64,000 nt of DNA, from the NCBI GenBank assembly GCA_945957605.1, contig CAMFLR010000007.1, forward strand, positions 326,770 to 390,769, written 5' to 3'. Both the position numbers and the translations under genes were made by a program. This document shows positions 17,396 through 25,975 of this stretch, piece after piece. The stretch is from an uncultured Isosphaeraceae bacterium (GTDB taxonomy: Bacteria > Planctomycetota > Planctomycetia > Isosphaerales > Isosphaeraceae). Below the pieces are notes generated by a model. That model searched no databases, was not told the DNA's origin, and worked only from the letters and a program-made list of their open reading frames with translations. How positions within the stretch are numbered: position 1 is the stretch's first letter; each line of letters starts with the position of its first letter.

Positions 17396-18150
17396 CCGTC
17401 CCAACTCCGGCCGTCCCAGGCGATCATCCGATCGAGCAAGGCTGACACATCGTCGCTAAACAATTTAAAAATCAATTCGCCCTTCTCGGCAGTTGCGAGC
17501 TGAGGGTTGCCGATGTGTCCGGGTTCGCTGCGATCCTTGGTGATCCAGCCTCGATTCGCCGGTTCGAATCCCTTGCCGAATGGAACTTCAGCGACCTGTC
17601 TGTGGTTGTGCACGAGACGCGGGTCGAGGCGAAGAATCATCGACGTTTCCCACTCGCACGCGTGGCCCATCTCGGTCTGCGAGAGGTCTGTATTCTTTTC
17701 ATTTGGCTTGCTGCCGAGTGTCCAGTATGTTGCGCCAAGCAGGAGCAAATCGTTCCGCGTCCGGTGACGCTGGCGAGTTTCGAACACGACCTGGTTAATC
17801 GGCACTATGTTGCCGCCGTGGCCGTTGAGCAGGAGTAACCGCTTGAATCCGTGAGCGATGAAGTTTTCCAGAAACCCGGCGAGCATGTCGAGGTAGACGC
17901 GTGGGGGCGCGGAAAGGGTTCCTGGGAAGTCGAGATGATGGTCGGAGTTGCCGAGCCATTGCAGCGGGGCGAAGAGCGCAGTGTCGGTATATCGCGCGGA
18001 AACTCTGCGAACGACCTCGCCGAGGAGCAGGCTGTCGGTAAAGAGCGGCATGTGCTTACCGTGCTGCTCGAGCGCGGCGACGGGGAAGACGACCGGCGTG
18101 TCGGGCGACAGGCGGCTCACGGCTTCCCAGGTCATTTCATAAAGCAGCAT
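17392..18150 (-). CDS. creatininase-family metal-dependent amidohydrolase
   Basis: Creatininase/creatinine-amidohydrolase family enzyme, 252 residues, which hydrolyses cyclic or formamide C-N bonds using two metal ions. Ligand-type residues are visible: E28 and H30 in 'ALEQHGKHMP', D39 in 'LFTDS', H111 in 'LLNGHGGN', and the 'GHACEWETSM' block (H163, E166). The NGHGGN form is typical of the broad family rather than of true creatininase, so the substrate is uncertain. I place the start at 18150 with AGGAG about 9 bases upstream; the frame extends to 18843, but that part is antisense to the sigma factor gene. The gene overlaps the MFS gene by 4 bases (ATGA). Confidence 0.87.
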   Translation of the reverse strand: MLLYEMTWEAVSRLSPDTPVVFPVAALEQHGKHMPLFTDSLLLGEVVRRVSARYTDTALFAPLQWLGNSDHHLDFPGTLSAPPRVYLDMLAGFLENFIAHGFKRLLLLNGHGGNIVPINQVVFETRQRHRTRNDLLLLGATYWTLGSKPNEKNTDLSQTEMGHACEWETSMILRLDPRLVHNHRQVAEVPFGKGFEPANRGWITKDRSEPGHIGNPQLATAEKGELIFKLFSDDVSALLDRMIAWDGRSWDG

Positions 18151-18345
18151 CGCGGCGGGGCTCCTGACGAGAGAACGAGGGTGGTACGCCAGAATAGCTT
18201 GCTTCGTGGCTCGGTGCCAGTCTCGGTGTGGGTCGGCTTTTTGTGCGACGGGGAAAGTTTTCAGGATTTGGAAGAAAAGTGTATGAGACGATATTTGAGC
18301 GGGTAATAAAGATGTAGACGCAACGAGTTCGAGTGCAGGTGCGGC

Positions 18346-19977
18346 ATGGATCAGTGCAGCGGATTGAGCCAGGCAGGACGCGAAATCGAATCCCTGCTGG
18401 AAGTTGGCGCGATCGGCCATTTGACTGACGGGCAATTGCTCGACCGCTTCATTGCGCGCCGGGAGGAGACAGTGTTTCGGGCGATCTTGATGCGCCATGG
18501 CGCGATGGTCTGGGGCGTCTGCCGCCGGATTCTCGGCAATCATCATGACGCCGAAGACGCATTTCAGGCGACGTGCCTCGTTCTGGCTCGCAAGGCGGCC
18601 TCGGTATTTCCTCGCGAAAAACTGGGGCCGTGGCTGCACGGTGTTGCGACGCGGACGGCGATTAAGGCGCGGCAAAATCGGAGCAAACGCGAGAGCAGCG
18701 AATTGGTTGAGGAATGCGAATCGGCGGTGACGGATGAGAATGCGTTTGCGGATTTGCGTGCTGCACTCGATCGCGCACTGAATCGATTGCCCGAGAAATA
18801 TCGCGTGCCGATTGTGCTTTGCGAACTCGAAGGGAAGTCGCACAGGGAGGCAGCGGAAACTCTTGGCTGGCCGATTGGAACCGTTTCGGGGCGGCTTTCT
18901 CGCGGTAAATCATTGCTGGCGGATCGGCTTACGCGATCGGGTGTGACGCTGTCGGTGGGATCGTTGGCGGCGGTGTTGAGCTCGGATGCAAGGGCATCGA
19001 TGCCATCACGTTTGATCGAAGCGACGGTTCACGCGGGATGTTTCGTATTGTCCGCTGCTGATGAGGCGGGAGTCGTGACGGGAACGGTATTAGGTCTGAC
19101 CGAGGAGGTGACGAGGGCCATGATGGTGACGAAACTCAAAATGCTAGTCGCAACGGTCGGAACCGGATTGGTTCTGGTTGTTGGCGGTGTTGGTGTGGTG
19201 AGATCGGTCCGATCTCAAGAGCCGGCCGAAGTGAAAAAAACGCAGGCTGGACTCGAAGTTACGAGGGAAGTCCAGCAGAAGCAGGTGGGAAAAACAGTCG
19301 AGGTTAGACAGCCTGAGGCATTCTTCAGGAGCCAAGTTGGCAAAGGCCAGTCCACGGATCCGTTCGGCCATCCTGATTTGTCAGCGTCGGGAAGGGGTTT
19401 CTCACCGCCGACGAAGACTCGCAGGACGTTCGGAGGTGGGCCGGACGAACCGCTATACACGCAAGAAGGATATTTGGTATTCGTCACTCCGCCAAAGAAG
19501 GATTCATTCACGGTCTTTAATATAATGACTGGAACCAGTTCAACAATCGAAATTCCTAAAGAATATGGCCCAGCTCACGATATTGGCTGGTGGAAGACGG
19601 GAGAGATTCTCGTGTTGGCGGTTAGTGCTCCGAAGGTGACGCGGCTGGATGTGTTCAGCTTCGCAAGGAGCAAATGGTATAGCCAGGACCTGAAAACACC
19701 TGCGACCACGCGGCCTGAGCCGACCGTTGCGAATAACATGGTTGCTTACCGTCTGGGGCGTACGATTTACGCTTTCAGTTCGCAATCGCAGAAATGGGCA
19801 ACGCTCGATCTTCCGGAAGATTTAAAAGGTGACCTCACGGTTACAGACAATGGGGTTACCTTCGAGGGCGGCGGCTATATTTACTCGTTCACTCCGTGGA
19901 CGGAAAAGTTCAAGGAAACAGACCTGCGCAAAGTGATCAAAGAGGCAATCGAAGCCGAAAAGAAGGCTAAGAAATAA
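18346..19977 (+). CDS. ECF sigma factor with transmembrane segment and extracytoplasmic domain
   Basis: Planctomycete-type ECF sigma factor, 543 residues, much longer than the usual ~200. Sigma region 2 spans about 28-110 ('HDAEDAFQATCLVLARKA'), region 4 about 140-195 ('LPEKYRVPIVLCELEGKSHR', HTH 'REAAETLGWPIGTVSGRLSR'). A transmembrane helix follows at about 264-286 ('MLVATVGTGLVLVVGGVGVV'). Beyond it is a charged linker and a ~170-residue domain with repeated strand pairs ('GYLVFVTPPKKDSFTVFN', 'GEILVLAVSAPKVTRLDVF', 'NNMVAYRLGRTIYAFS') like blades of a small propeller. This is a one-protein sensor-regulator design: an outer sensor joined through the membrane to a sigma factor, so release probably needs proteolysis or tethered action. 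It is divergent from the creatininase gene. Confidence 0.85.
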   Translation: MDQCSGLSQAGREIESLLEVGAIGHLTDGQLLDRFIARREETVFRAILMRHGAMVWGVCRRILGNHHDAEDAFQATCLVLARKAASVFPREKLGPWLHGVATRTAIKARQNRSKRESSELVEECESAVTDENAFADLRAALDRALNRLPEKYRVPIVLCELEGKSHREAAETLGWPIGTVSGRLSRGKSLLADRLTRSGVTLSVGSLAAVLSSDARASMPSRLIEATVHAGCFVLSAADEAGVVTGTVLGLTEEVTRAMMVTKLKMLVATVGTGLVLVVGGVGVVRSVRSQEPAEVKKTQAGLEVTREVQQKQVGKTVEVRQPEAFFRSQVGKGQSTDPFGHPDLSASGRGFSPPTKTRRTFGGGPDEPLYTQEGYLVFVTPPKKDSFTVFNIMTGTSSTIEIPKEYGPAHDIGWWKTGEILVLAVSAPKVTRLDVFSFARSKWYSQDLKTPATTRPEPTVANNMVAYRLGRTIYAFSSQSQKWATLDLPEDLKGDLTVTDNGVTFEGGGYIYSFTPWTEKFKETDLRKVIKEAIEAEKKAKK

Positions 19978-19980
19978 ACG

Positions 19981-21405
19981 TCAAGACAACAGTTGGGGAA
20001 CGAGCTTGGCTCCCGTGACTTCCGCGTCGGTCAGGCTCGTCTCGCGGCCATCGTAAGGGAGTGTGAGCTTGCGATGGTCGAGGCCGAGCGAGTGCAAAAG
20101 CGTTGCATGCAGGTCGTGAACGGTGACGACGTCTTGCACCGAGGCATAACCAAAATCGTCGGTTGCCCCGTGGGTGTAGCCGCGTTTGAAGCCGCCCCCG
20201 GCGATCCAGAGTGAGAATGCGTGACGGTTATGATCGCGGCCGTCGGTTCCTTGACTGATCGGCAGACGGCCGAATTCACCGGCCCAGATCACGATTGTCG
20301 AATCGAGCAGGCCGCGCTGTTTGAGGTCTTTCACCAGAGCGGCGCTAGGTTGATCGGTCGTGGCACACAGCCCTTTAAGGCTCTCGGCATTCTTGCTGTG
20401 CGTGTCCCAGGGCTGGCCTTTCATATAAAGTTGTACGAAGCGAACGCCGCTTTCGATGAGTCGACGCGCCAGCAAACACCGCTGGCCATACTCCGCACAT
20501 CCGGGGTCGTCGAGTCCGTAGAGTGTGCGGGTGGCCTTTGATTCCTTGGAGATATCGAGCACGTCGGGAACCGTCATTTGCATGCGAGCAGCGGTTTCGA
20601 AATTGTTCAGTCTCGCTTCCAACTCGGTATTGCCCGGATGCCGCGCGAGGTGGTTCTTGTTGAGCGTCGCAATCCAATCGAGCTGTTTGCGCCGGGCTTC
20701 GGCAGTTACACCGGCCGGCGTTTTGATGTCGAGCACCGGTGTTTTACCGGGACGAAAGGGTGTCGCTTGATAAACGGCGGGCATCCAACCGGCGGACCAG
20801 TTTCGCTCGCCATCGACCGGCAATCCGCCGGGATCCGTGAGCACCACATAGCTCGGGAGATTCGCGTTCTCGCTGCCGAGGCCGTAGACGACCCACGAGC
20901 CCCAGACTGGCATACCCGCGAGGAATCGCCCGGTGTGGATGAGCCGGAGCGCCGATTCGTGGTCGACCGACTCGGTCGACATCGAGCGAATCATCGTGAT
21001 GTCGTCGACGATTCCTGCCGTATGAGGTAGGAGTTCACAAAGCTCGATGCCCGACTGGCCGTGCTTTTTGAACTTGAACGGACTGCCGAGCACGTTGCCT
21101 TTTTGCTTGTCGAAATGAACTTCGAGGTTGCCGCCGGGATAGGGCTTGCCGCTGTGCTTTTGAAGCGCCGGCTTGGGATCGAACAGGTCCATTTGGCTCG
21201 GTCCGCCGTGCTGGAAGAGGCAGATGACGGACTTGGCCTTACCAGTTTTGGTCCGAAATTCTGGGAGTTCGCTACCCTGAGCGGAAGACATCATAGAGGC
21301 GAGCGCCAGACTGCCGATTCCCCCCGCGTAACGCGAAAGAAATGCGCGACGGGAAATCGCGGCCCGGTATGCTTCGTGAAGTTCGTTCATCGTATGCGCT
21401 CGCAT
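19981..21405 (-). CDS. DUF1501 exported protein (paired copy)
   Basis: Third DUF1501 protein, 474 residues. The Tat-like signal is 'ISRRAFLSRYAGGIGSLALA'. Family motifs include 'ICLFQHGGPSQMDLFDPKP', 'MKGQPWDTHSKNAESLKG', 'IWAGEFGRLPISQGTDGRD' and 'LWIAGGGFKRGYTHGATDDF'. It begins 6 bases after the stop of the DUF1549/DUF1553 gene, so the two form an operon like the pair at 1629-5685. A start five codons in (21390, MNELHEAYR) is equally plausible; neither has a clear ribosome site. It converges with the sigma factor gene, with only 3 bases between stop codons. Enzymatic role is unknown; export in the folded state is predicted. Confidence 0.9.
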   Translation of the reverse strand: MRAHTMNELHEAYRAAISRRAFLSRYAGGIGSLALASMMSSAQGSELPEFRTKTGKAKSVICLFQHGGPSQMDLFDPKPALQKHSGKPYPGGNLEVHFDKQKGNVLGSPFKFKKHGQSGIELCELLPHTAGIVDDITMIRSMSTESVDHESALRLIHTGRFLAGMPVWGSWVVYGLGSENANLPSYVVLTDPGGLPVDGERNWSAGWMPAVYQATPFRPGKTPVLDIKTPAGVTAEARRKQLDWIATLNKNHLARHPGNTELEARLNNFETAARMQMTVPDVLDISKESKATRTLYGLDDPGCAEYGQRCLLARRLIESGVRFVQLYMKGQPWDTHSKNAESLKGLCATTDQPSAALVKDLKQRGLLDSTIVIWAGEFGRLPISQGTDGRDHNRHAFSLWIAGGGFKRGYTHGATDDFGYASVQDVVTVHDLHATLLHSLGLDHRKLTLPYDGRETSLTDAEVTGAKLVPQLLS

Positions 21406-21411
21406 CCGGGG

Positions 21412-24400
21412 TTAGTCGACATACAAGAACTCGTTGCTCACAAGCAGGGCATGGCAATAATCGGCCCAGGCTTTTTTGCGCGTGTCGGGCTGTTTGCCGT
21501 ACTCGTTCGTTTGAGCGTTCAAGAATTTGTTCGCGCCGGTAACTTCCTGCGCAGAGGGCTCGCGTCCAAAAGCGAGTTGGAACGATCGCACAATTCGCTT
21601 GGCTTCGTCGGGCCGATCGCGTTCGAGACGCGAGGCGAAGGAAATTGCGCGAGCGTGGACGAAGCCGGAATTGAGCAGCGCAAGCGATTGAAGCGGCATC
21701 GCTGTGCGCGGTCGCCGCAAGGAATTGAAGACGATGGACGGCGTGTCGAACACCTGAAGCAAGCTGATCACCTGAGTGCGTCTGCTGCGCAAATAGATTG
21801 ATCGGCGATGCCCGCCCGGTTGAGATTCGCCGACGATCACCGCGCCGTCTGCGGCCGTCTGAAACGGAATGCTTGCGCCGTACATCGTGGTGTCGAGGTC
21901 GCCGCTGACGGCAAGCATGGCATCGCGAATTGATTCGGCATCGAGACGTGTCGCGGAGAAATCGGCGCGGCGAAATGCGATCGATTCCAGGATGAGCCGA
22001 TGCAGATGCTTCATGCTCCAACCCGATTCGACGAACTCTGCCGCGAGCCATTCCAGAAGTTCAGGATGAGTCGGCGGTGCACCGCTCAGGCCCAGGTTTT
22101 CGGGCGTCGTCACGATTCCTGAACCGAAGTAGGCCTGCCAAACGCGATTGACTTGCACGCGAGCCATAAGCGCGGCGGCTCTATTGTTGCGATCGGTGAT
22201 CCAGTTGGCGAAGGCGAGACGTCGGCCTGTCGTTCGGGCGTTGGCGATCGTCTTTTGCTTCGTGAAGGTGATCGGCGCGTCGGCCAGCACGGAGAGTGGC
22301 GAAGCAGACATCACGTCGGTCGGCTTGGCGTAGTTTCCGCGTGCGAGGAGATGCGTTTCTGGCGGAGTGGAGGTAACGTCGGTGGCCCAGGAGATTTTTC
22401 CTGGAGGGTTGTTACGCAACTCCTTGAGTTGTTTCTCGACGGCGTCGAGCGACTTTCGACGCTCACCATATTCCTTCTCGAATTTCGCGAGTCGATCGTG
22501 AGACGTCGGCAATTTTGAAGCGAATCGCTCGACGCGAACATTGTCGACGATGAATCCTCGTTCGGCATGATATTCGAAACCGAACGCACCGATGGGCAAG
22601 TCGGCCTCGGACAGCTCGATTGAGCCCGCGTCGATCGCGCCATCGACAAGATGTTCGAGCCGGAATCGGCCTTTTCCGGCATTCACAATGCGGACACCGT
22701 AATTCTTGCCCTTTGTGTAGCCGGACTGCCCGATCGCGCCCTTGGAAACGGAGTCCCTTCCAGGGTAATCGAGATGCACCTGCGTGGCGGCAGAGGGATT
22801 GCCGTCAATTAATATGTTTCCGCCTGCAATCTTTCCGCTGTCGTCGAAATCATGCGCGGCGATGAAGTAGCCGATTCGTTCTGCCGACGCGGCTCCTGCC
22901 TTCGATTTCGTGGCGACGAGGTCGAACGTGACCTGAAGCGCTTCGCCTTCTTTTTCGGGTGTCCAATCGAACGACTGCCGCGTGACGAGCCAGCTATCGA
23001 GCGTCTTGCCAGCGAGAATGGCTAGGCGGCCCTTGTCGATTTTGGCCGCTGGCGGCGAGTCTGAATCGATTGCGACGGGTGGCTTGCCGCCGGGCGCGTC
23101 GTCTCCAGGGGCGGTGTTCGTCCAGTTTGCGCTGAGCGATGACGCGGAATTGAAGTCGTCGGCAAACAGAACCTCGCCCTGTAGGCGATTCGCGCGATGC
23201 CACTCGGCAACTTCGGTCTTTTTCGCTTTTACGTTTGCTTCGAGGGTGGCGACTTCCTTATCCCAGGCTTCTTTTTCGCCGGCCAGCGGCGCGAGCACGA
23301 AGCGGGCATTTGGCTTGATCCAAAGCTTGTCGTCGGCTGCGGGGAAGACGGGATAAAGAATCGCCTGGAACCGGTAGTAATCTTCGTGAGTGATCGGCTC
23401 GAACTTATGTGCGTGACACTTGGCGCATTGAATTGTTAGACCGAGAAGTGAAGACGCGATAATTTGCTGGCTTGATTCGAGGGCAGTGTAGCGGTCGACG
23501 CGCACCTCGTCAGGATTGCCGTCGCTCTCGCCCGAACCGTCCTGTCCGTTGCGAAGAAAGTGCGTCGCGATAAGGCGGTCGAGCACTTCGGGCGTGACTG
23601 GTTGGTCGGGCGTGAAGCCACCCATTTCGTCGCCTGCGAGTTGCTCGCGAATGAAGCGATCGAACGGGCGATCTTCGTTGAGTGATTTGATCACGTAATC
23701 GCGATAACGATAAGCGAGCGGCCGTTCTGAGTCAGCATTGAAGTAGCCGTTTGAGTCGGCGTAACCGGCGGCGTCGAGCCAAAGCTTGCCCCAACGCTCG
23801 CCGTATCGCGGGCTGGCCAGGTAGCGATCGATCATGCGGCCGTAAGCGCCAGGGCGATCGTCTTTGACGAAGACGTCGATTTCGTCGGGAGTTGGCGGCA
23901 GGCCGGTAAGTGACAGTGACACGCGTCGAATAAGCCTAGGCCGCGGGGCTTCAACGAAGTCGGACGGTTCAGGCTTGGCAGTTCGCAGTCGGAAGAAATA
24001 GTCGACAGCACGCTCTTTTGCGAGATTGCTCGGAAGAGCAGGGCGGCTGAGCTTTCGAAACGCCCAGTGGTCGGCTGCGTTCGACTCACCTGAGCCTCCC
24101 GTTAAACCGCTGGCACCGGATTCGATCCACCGTTTGATGCGCTCCTTTTCAGAGGCGTTCAACGGATGCTTGGGCGGCATCTCGTCGGTGCTTACGCGTT
24201 CCCAGAGCAGGCTATTTTCGACGTCGTGCGGTTGGAGCAAAGCGCCGTTTTTGCCACCCTTCGCCGCGGCTGAAGCCAGGCTAAGATTCAAGCCGCCTTC
24301 TGCCTTTGCGGGGCCGTGGCACTTAACGCACTTTTCCTTGAAGAGCGGGGCGATATCGGCCTGAAATTGTGGTGGGCCGTCGGCAAGGGCGTTTGGTGCG

Positions 24401-24447
24401 ATCCAAAACGCAAGCAGCGCGATGCACAGCACAGAAGTTCGCCGCAT
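21412..24447 (-). CDS. PSCyt1-DUF1549-DUF1553 protein with ConA-like insertion
   Basis: Exported 1,011-residue member of the PSCyt/PSD family. It has a signal peptide ('MRRTSVLCIALLAFWIAPNA'), a PSCyt1 region with 'CVKCHGPAKAEGGLNLSLAS' (about 37-110), DUF1549 (about 145-370) with a second C-x2-C-H site ('CAKCHAHKFEPITHEDYY'), and DUF1553 (about 720-1000, 'ALMARVQVNRVWQAYFGSG'). Between them sits a ~220-residue insertion (about 420-640) with 'GEVLFADDFNSASSLSANW' and 'GFEYHAERGFIVDNVRVERF', typical of concanavalin-A/LamG-like carbohydrate-binding domains. The shorter paralogue at 1629 lacks this insertion. The insertion suggests binding to a polysaccharide, which is inference. GAGGGT upstream supports the start. 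Operon with the following DUF1501 gene. Confidence 0.88.
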   Translation of the reverse strand: MRRTSVLCIALLAFWIAPNALADGPPQFQADIAPLFKEKCVKCHGPAKAEGGLNLSLASAAAKGGKNGALLQPHDVENSLLWERVSTDEMPPKHPLNASEKERIKRWIESGASGLTGGSGESNAADHWAFRKLSRPALPSNLAKERAVDYFFRLRTAKPEPSDFVEAPRPRLIRRVSLSLTGLPPTPDEIDVFVKDDRPGAYGRMIDRYLASPRYGERWGKLWLDAAGYADSNGYFNADSERPLAYRYRDYVIKSLNEDRPFDRFIREQLAGDEMGGFTPDQPVTPEVLDRLIATHFLRNGQDGSGESDGNPDEVRVDRYTALESSQQIIASSLLGLTIQCAKCHAHKFEPITHEDYYRFQAILYPVFPAADDKLWIKPNARFVLAPLAGEKEAWDKEVATLEANVKAKKTEVAEWHRANRLQGEVLFADDFNSASSLSANWTNTAPGDDAPGGKPPVAIDSDSPPAAKIDKGRLAILAGKTLDSWLVTRQSFDWTPEKEGEALQVTFDLVATKSKAGAASAERIGYFIAAHDFDDSGKIAGGNILIDGNPSAATQVHLDYPGRDSVSKGAIGQSGYTKGKNYGVRIVNAGKGRFRLEHLVDGAIDAGSIELSEADLPIGAFGFEYHAERGFIVDNVRVERFASKLPTSHDRLAKFEKEYGERRKSLDAVEKQLKELRNNPPGKISWATDVTSTPPETHLLARGNYAKPTDVMSASPLSVLADAPITFTKQKTIANARTTGRRLAFANWITDRNNRAAALMARVQVNRVWQAYFGSGIVTTPENLGLSGAPPTHPELLEWLAAEFVESGWSMKHLHRLILESIAFRRADFSATRLDAESIRDAMLAVSGDLDTTMYGASIPFQTAADGAVIVGESQPGGHRRSIYLRSRRTQVISLLQVFDTPSIVFNSLRRPRTAMPLQSLALLNSGFVHARAISFASRLERDRPDEAKRIVRSFQLAFGREPSAQEVTGANKFLNAQTNEYGKQPDTRKKAWADYCHALLVSNEFLYVD

Positions 24448-24634
24448 CAGTCGTAACCCTCGACCCTGATCAGTCTTGCCCGGCGTTAAACATCGATTTT
24501 ACACGTTTTCAATCAGGTCGCCAGCGTCATGGCTTGTTCGGGAATTTCCAACGAGTTGTCACAAACGAGAGCGCCACCTTCGTCAGGTCTTGTGGAAACA
24601 CAATTTGGGAACAAACCTGATGAGGGGACCTCAG

Positions 24635-25975
24635 ATGGCGGACTATACGGAAACCTCGACACTGGAAGTAGATGCGCGAATCGTTGGCGGTGGCATTGCG
24701 GGCCTTGCGGCCGCGGCTGTGCTGTCTCGCGCAGGGTATTCGGTTATCGTGCACGAGCGGTCGCGAACTCTCGGCGGGCGCGGCGCGACGACCGAACTCG
24801 ACGGCGTGAAATTCAACCTCGGCGCTCACGCGCTTTATGCAAGCGGGCACGGATCGGGATTGTTCGAACGGCTAGGAATCCGGCTGGCTGGCTCCGCGCC
24901 TAGTCCTGGCGAAGCGAAGCTGCAACTCGGAAATCGGCTGTATCCCATGCCCACCGGGCTCAAAACGTTGCTGGCAACGGGGGCGTTCAGCCTTCGCGAA
25001 AAACTCTGGCTGTTCAAATTCACGCTCGGATTGCAGAAGCTCGACACGGCAAAGTTGAATAACACAACAGTCGCCGATTGGCTCCGCGCGCTTCCGGGAT
25101 CGGGACGTCTGGCGCTGTACCTCCGAACGCTGATTCGTCTTACCACTTATGCGGATGCTCCCGACGTTGCGTCTGCTGGCGATTCACTCGCGCAGGTGCA
25201 GCTTGGATCTCGAGGTGGCGTCTATTATCTCGATGACGGCTGGGAATCGATTGTGAATGCGCTTCGCGGTGTTGCCATCGAAGCTGGAGCTCGGATTCAG
25301 ACGCAATCGGCGGTCAAGTCGGTGAGTGTCGGCGAGGATGGGGCGCGGGTCGCGTTCGCCGATGAATCATCGGCCTGCGCGAAGGCGATCATACTTGCTG
25401 TGCCGCCCGATAAAGCGGTCGAATTGCTGGGCGATCTTGCGGAGCCTTCGCTCGCCCGTGGAGTCGCTTCGCTCGTGCCGGCGCGGACCGCCTGTCTCGA
25501 CATCGCCCTCAAGGGATTGCCGCAACCGGATTGCAGGTTTGCACTGGGGCTTGATGCACCGTTGTATTATTCGGTTCATTCCGCGGCCGCCAAGCTTGGA
25601 CCCGAAGGCGTTCACGTGATTCACCTCATGAGGTCGCTCCGGACTGGCGAATATCTCGACGCGCATGCTGTGGAAGCTGAGATGGAAGTGATGCTCGATC
25701 GCGTGTTGCCGGGATGGCGCGATCATGTGTATACGCGACGTTACTTGCCATCGATGGTGTCGAATTCCGCTGTCCCGCTTGCCAGCAACGGTGGATTGGC
25801 AGGCCGTCCGGCGGTGAACTCTTTGGGAGATTTGCCGATCTATCTTGCCGGTGACTGGGTTGGCTCAGAGGGGATGTTGCTCGACGCGGCGACTGCCAGC
25901 GGCGAAAATGCAGCGAAGCAAACGATCGCCCGGCTCGGCCGTCCCGCGCGGAGTGCTGTTCATGGAGTCGCCTGA
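24635..25975 (+). CDS. FAD-dependent oxidoreductase (phytoene desaturase/amine oxidase-like)
   Basis: Flavoprotein of 446 residues. The N-terminal Rossmann dinucleotide site is complete: 'VGGGIAGLAAAAVLSRAGYS' then 'VIVHERSRTLGGRGATT', the GxGxxG...E plus GGR pattern of the NAD(P)-binding-8/amine-oxidase group that includes phytoene desaturases and protoporphyrinogen oxidase. The C-terminus has the matching FAD motif ('LPIYLAGDWVGSEGMLLDAA'). The substrate is unknown. The start at 24635 has GAGGGG 7-8 bases upstream; an ATG at 24620 is in frame, and the open frame begins at 24476. The last 14 bases overlap the ECF41-type sigma factor gene, so the two are translationally coupled. This matches the known habit of ECF41 factors to neighbour oxidoreductases. 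Confidence 0.87.
   Translation: MADYTETSTLEVDARIVGGGIAGLAAAAVLSRAGYSVIVHERSRTLGGRGATTELDGVKFNLGAHALYASGHGSGLFERLGIRLAGSAPSPGEAKLQLGNRLYPMPTGLKTLLATGAFSLREKLWLFKFTLGLQKLDTAKLNNTTVADWLRALPGSGRLALYLRTLIRLTTYADAPDVASAGDSLAQVQLGSRGGVYYLDDGWESIVNALRGVAIEAGARIQTQSAVKSVSVGEDGARVAFADESSACAKAIILAVPPDKAVELLGDLAEPSLARGVASLVPARTACLDIALKGLPQPDCRFALGLDAPLYYSVHSAAAKLGPEGVHVIHLMRSLRTGEYLDAHAVEAEMEVMLDRVLPGWRDHVYTRRYLPSMVSNSAVPLASNGGLAGRPAVNSLGDLPIYLAGDWVGSEGMLLDAATASGENAAKQTIARLGRPARSAVHGVA

Noticed and set aside
18151..18843. N-terminal 230-residue extension of the creatininase frame
   Set aside because: It is antisense to the ECF sigma gene and lacks creatininase content; the true start with AGGAG lies at 18150.
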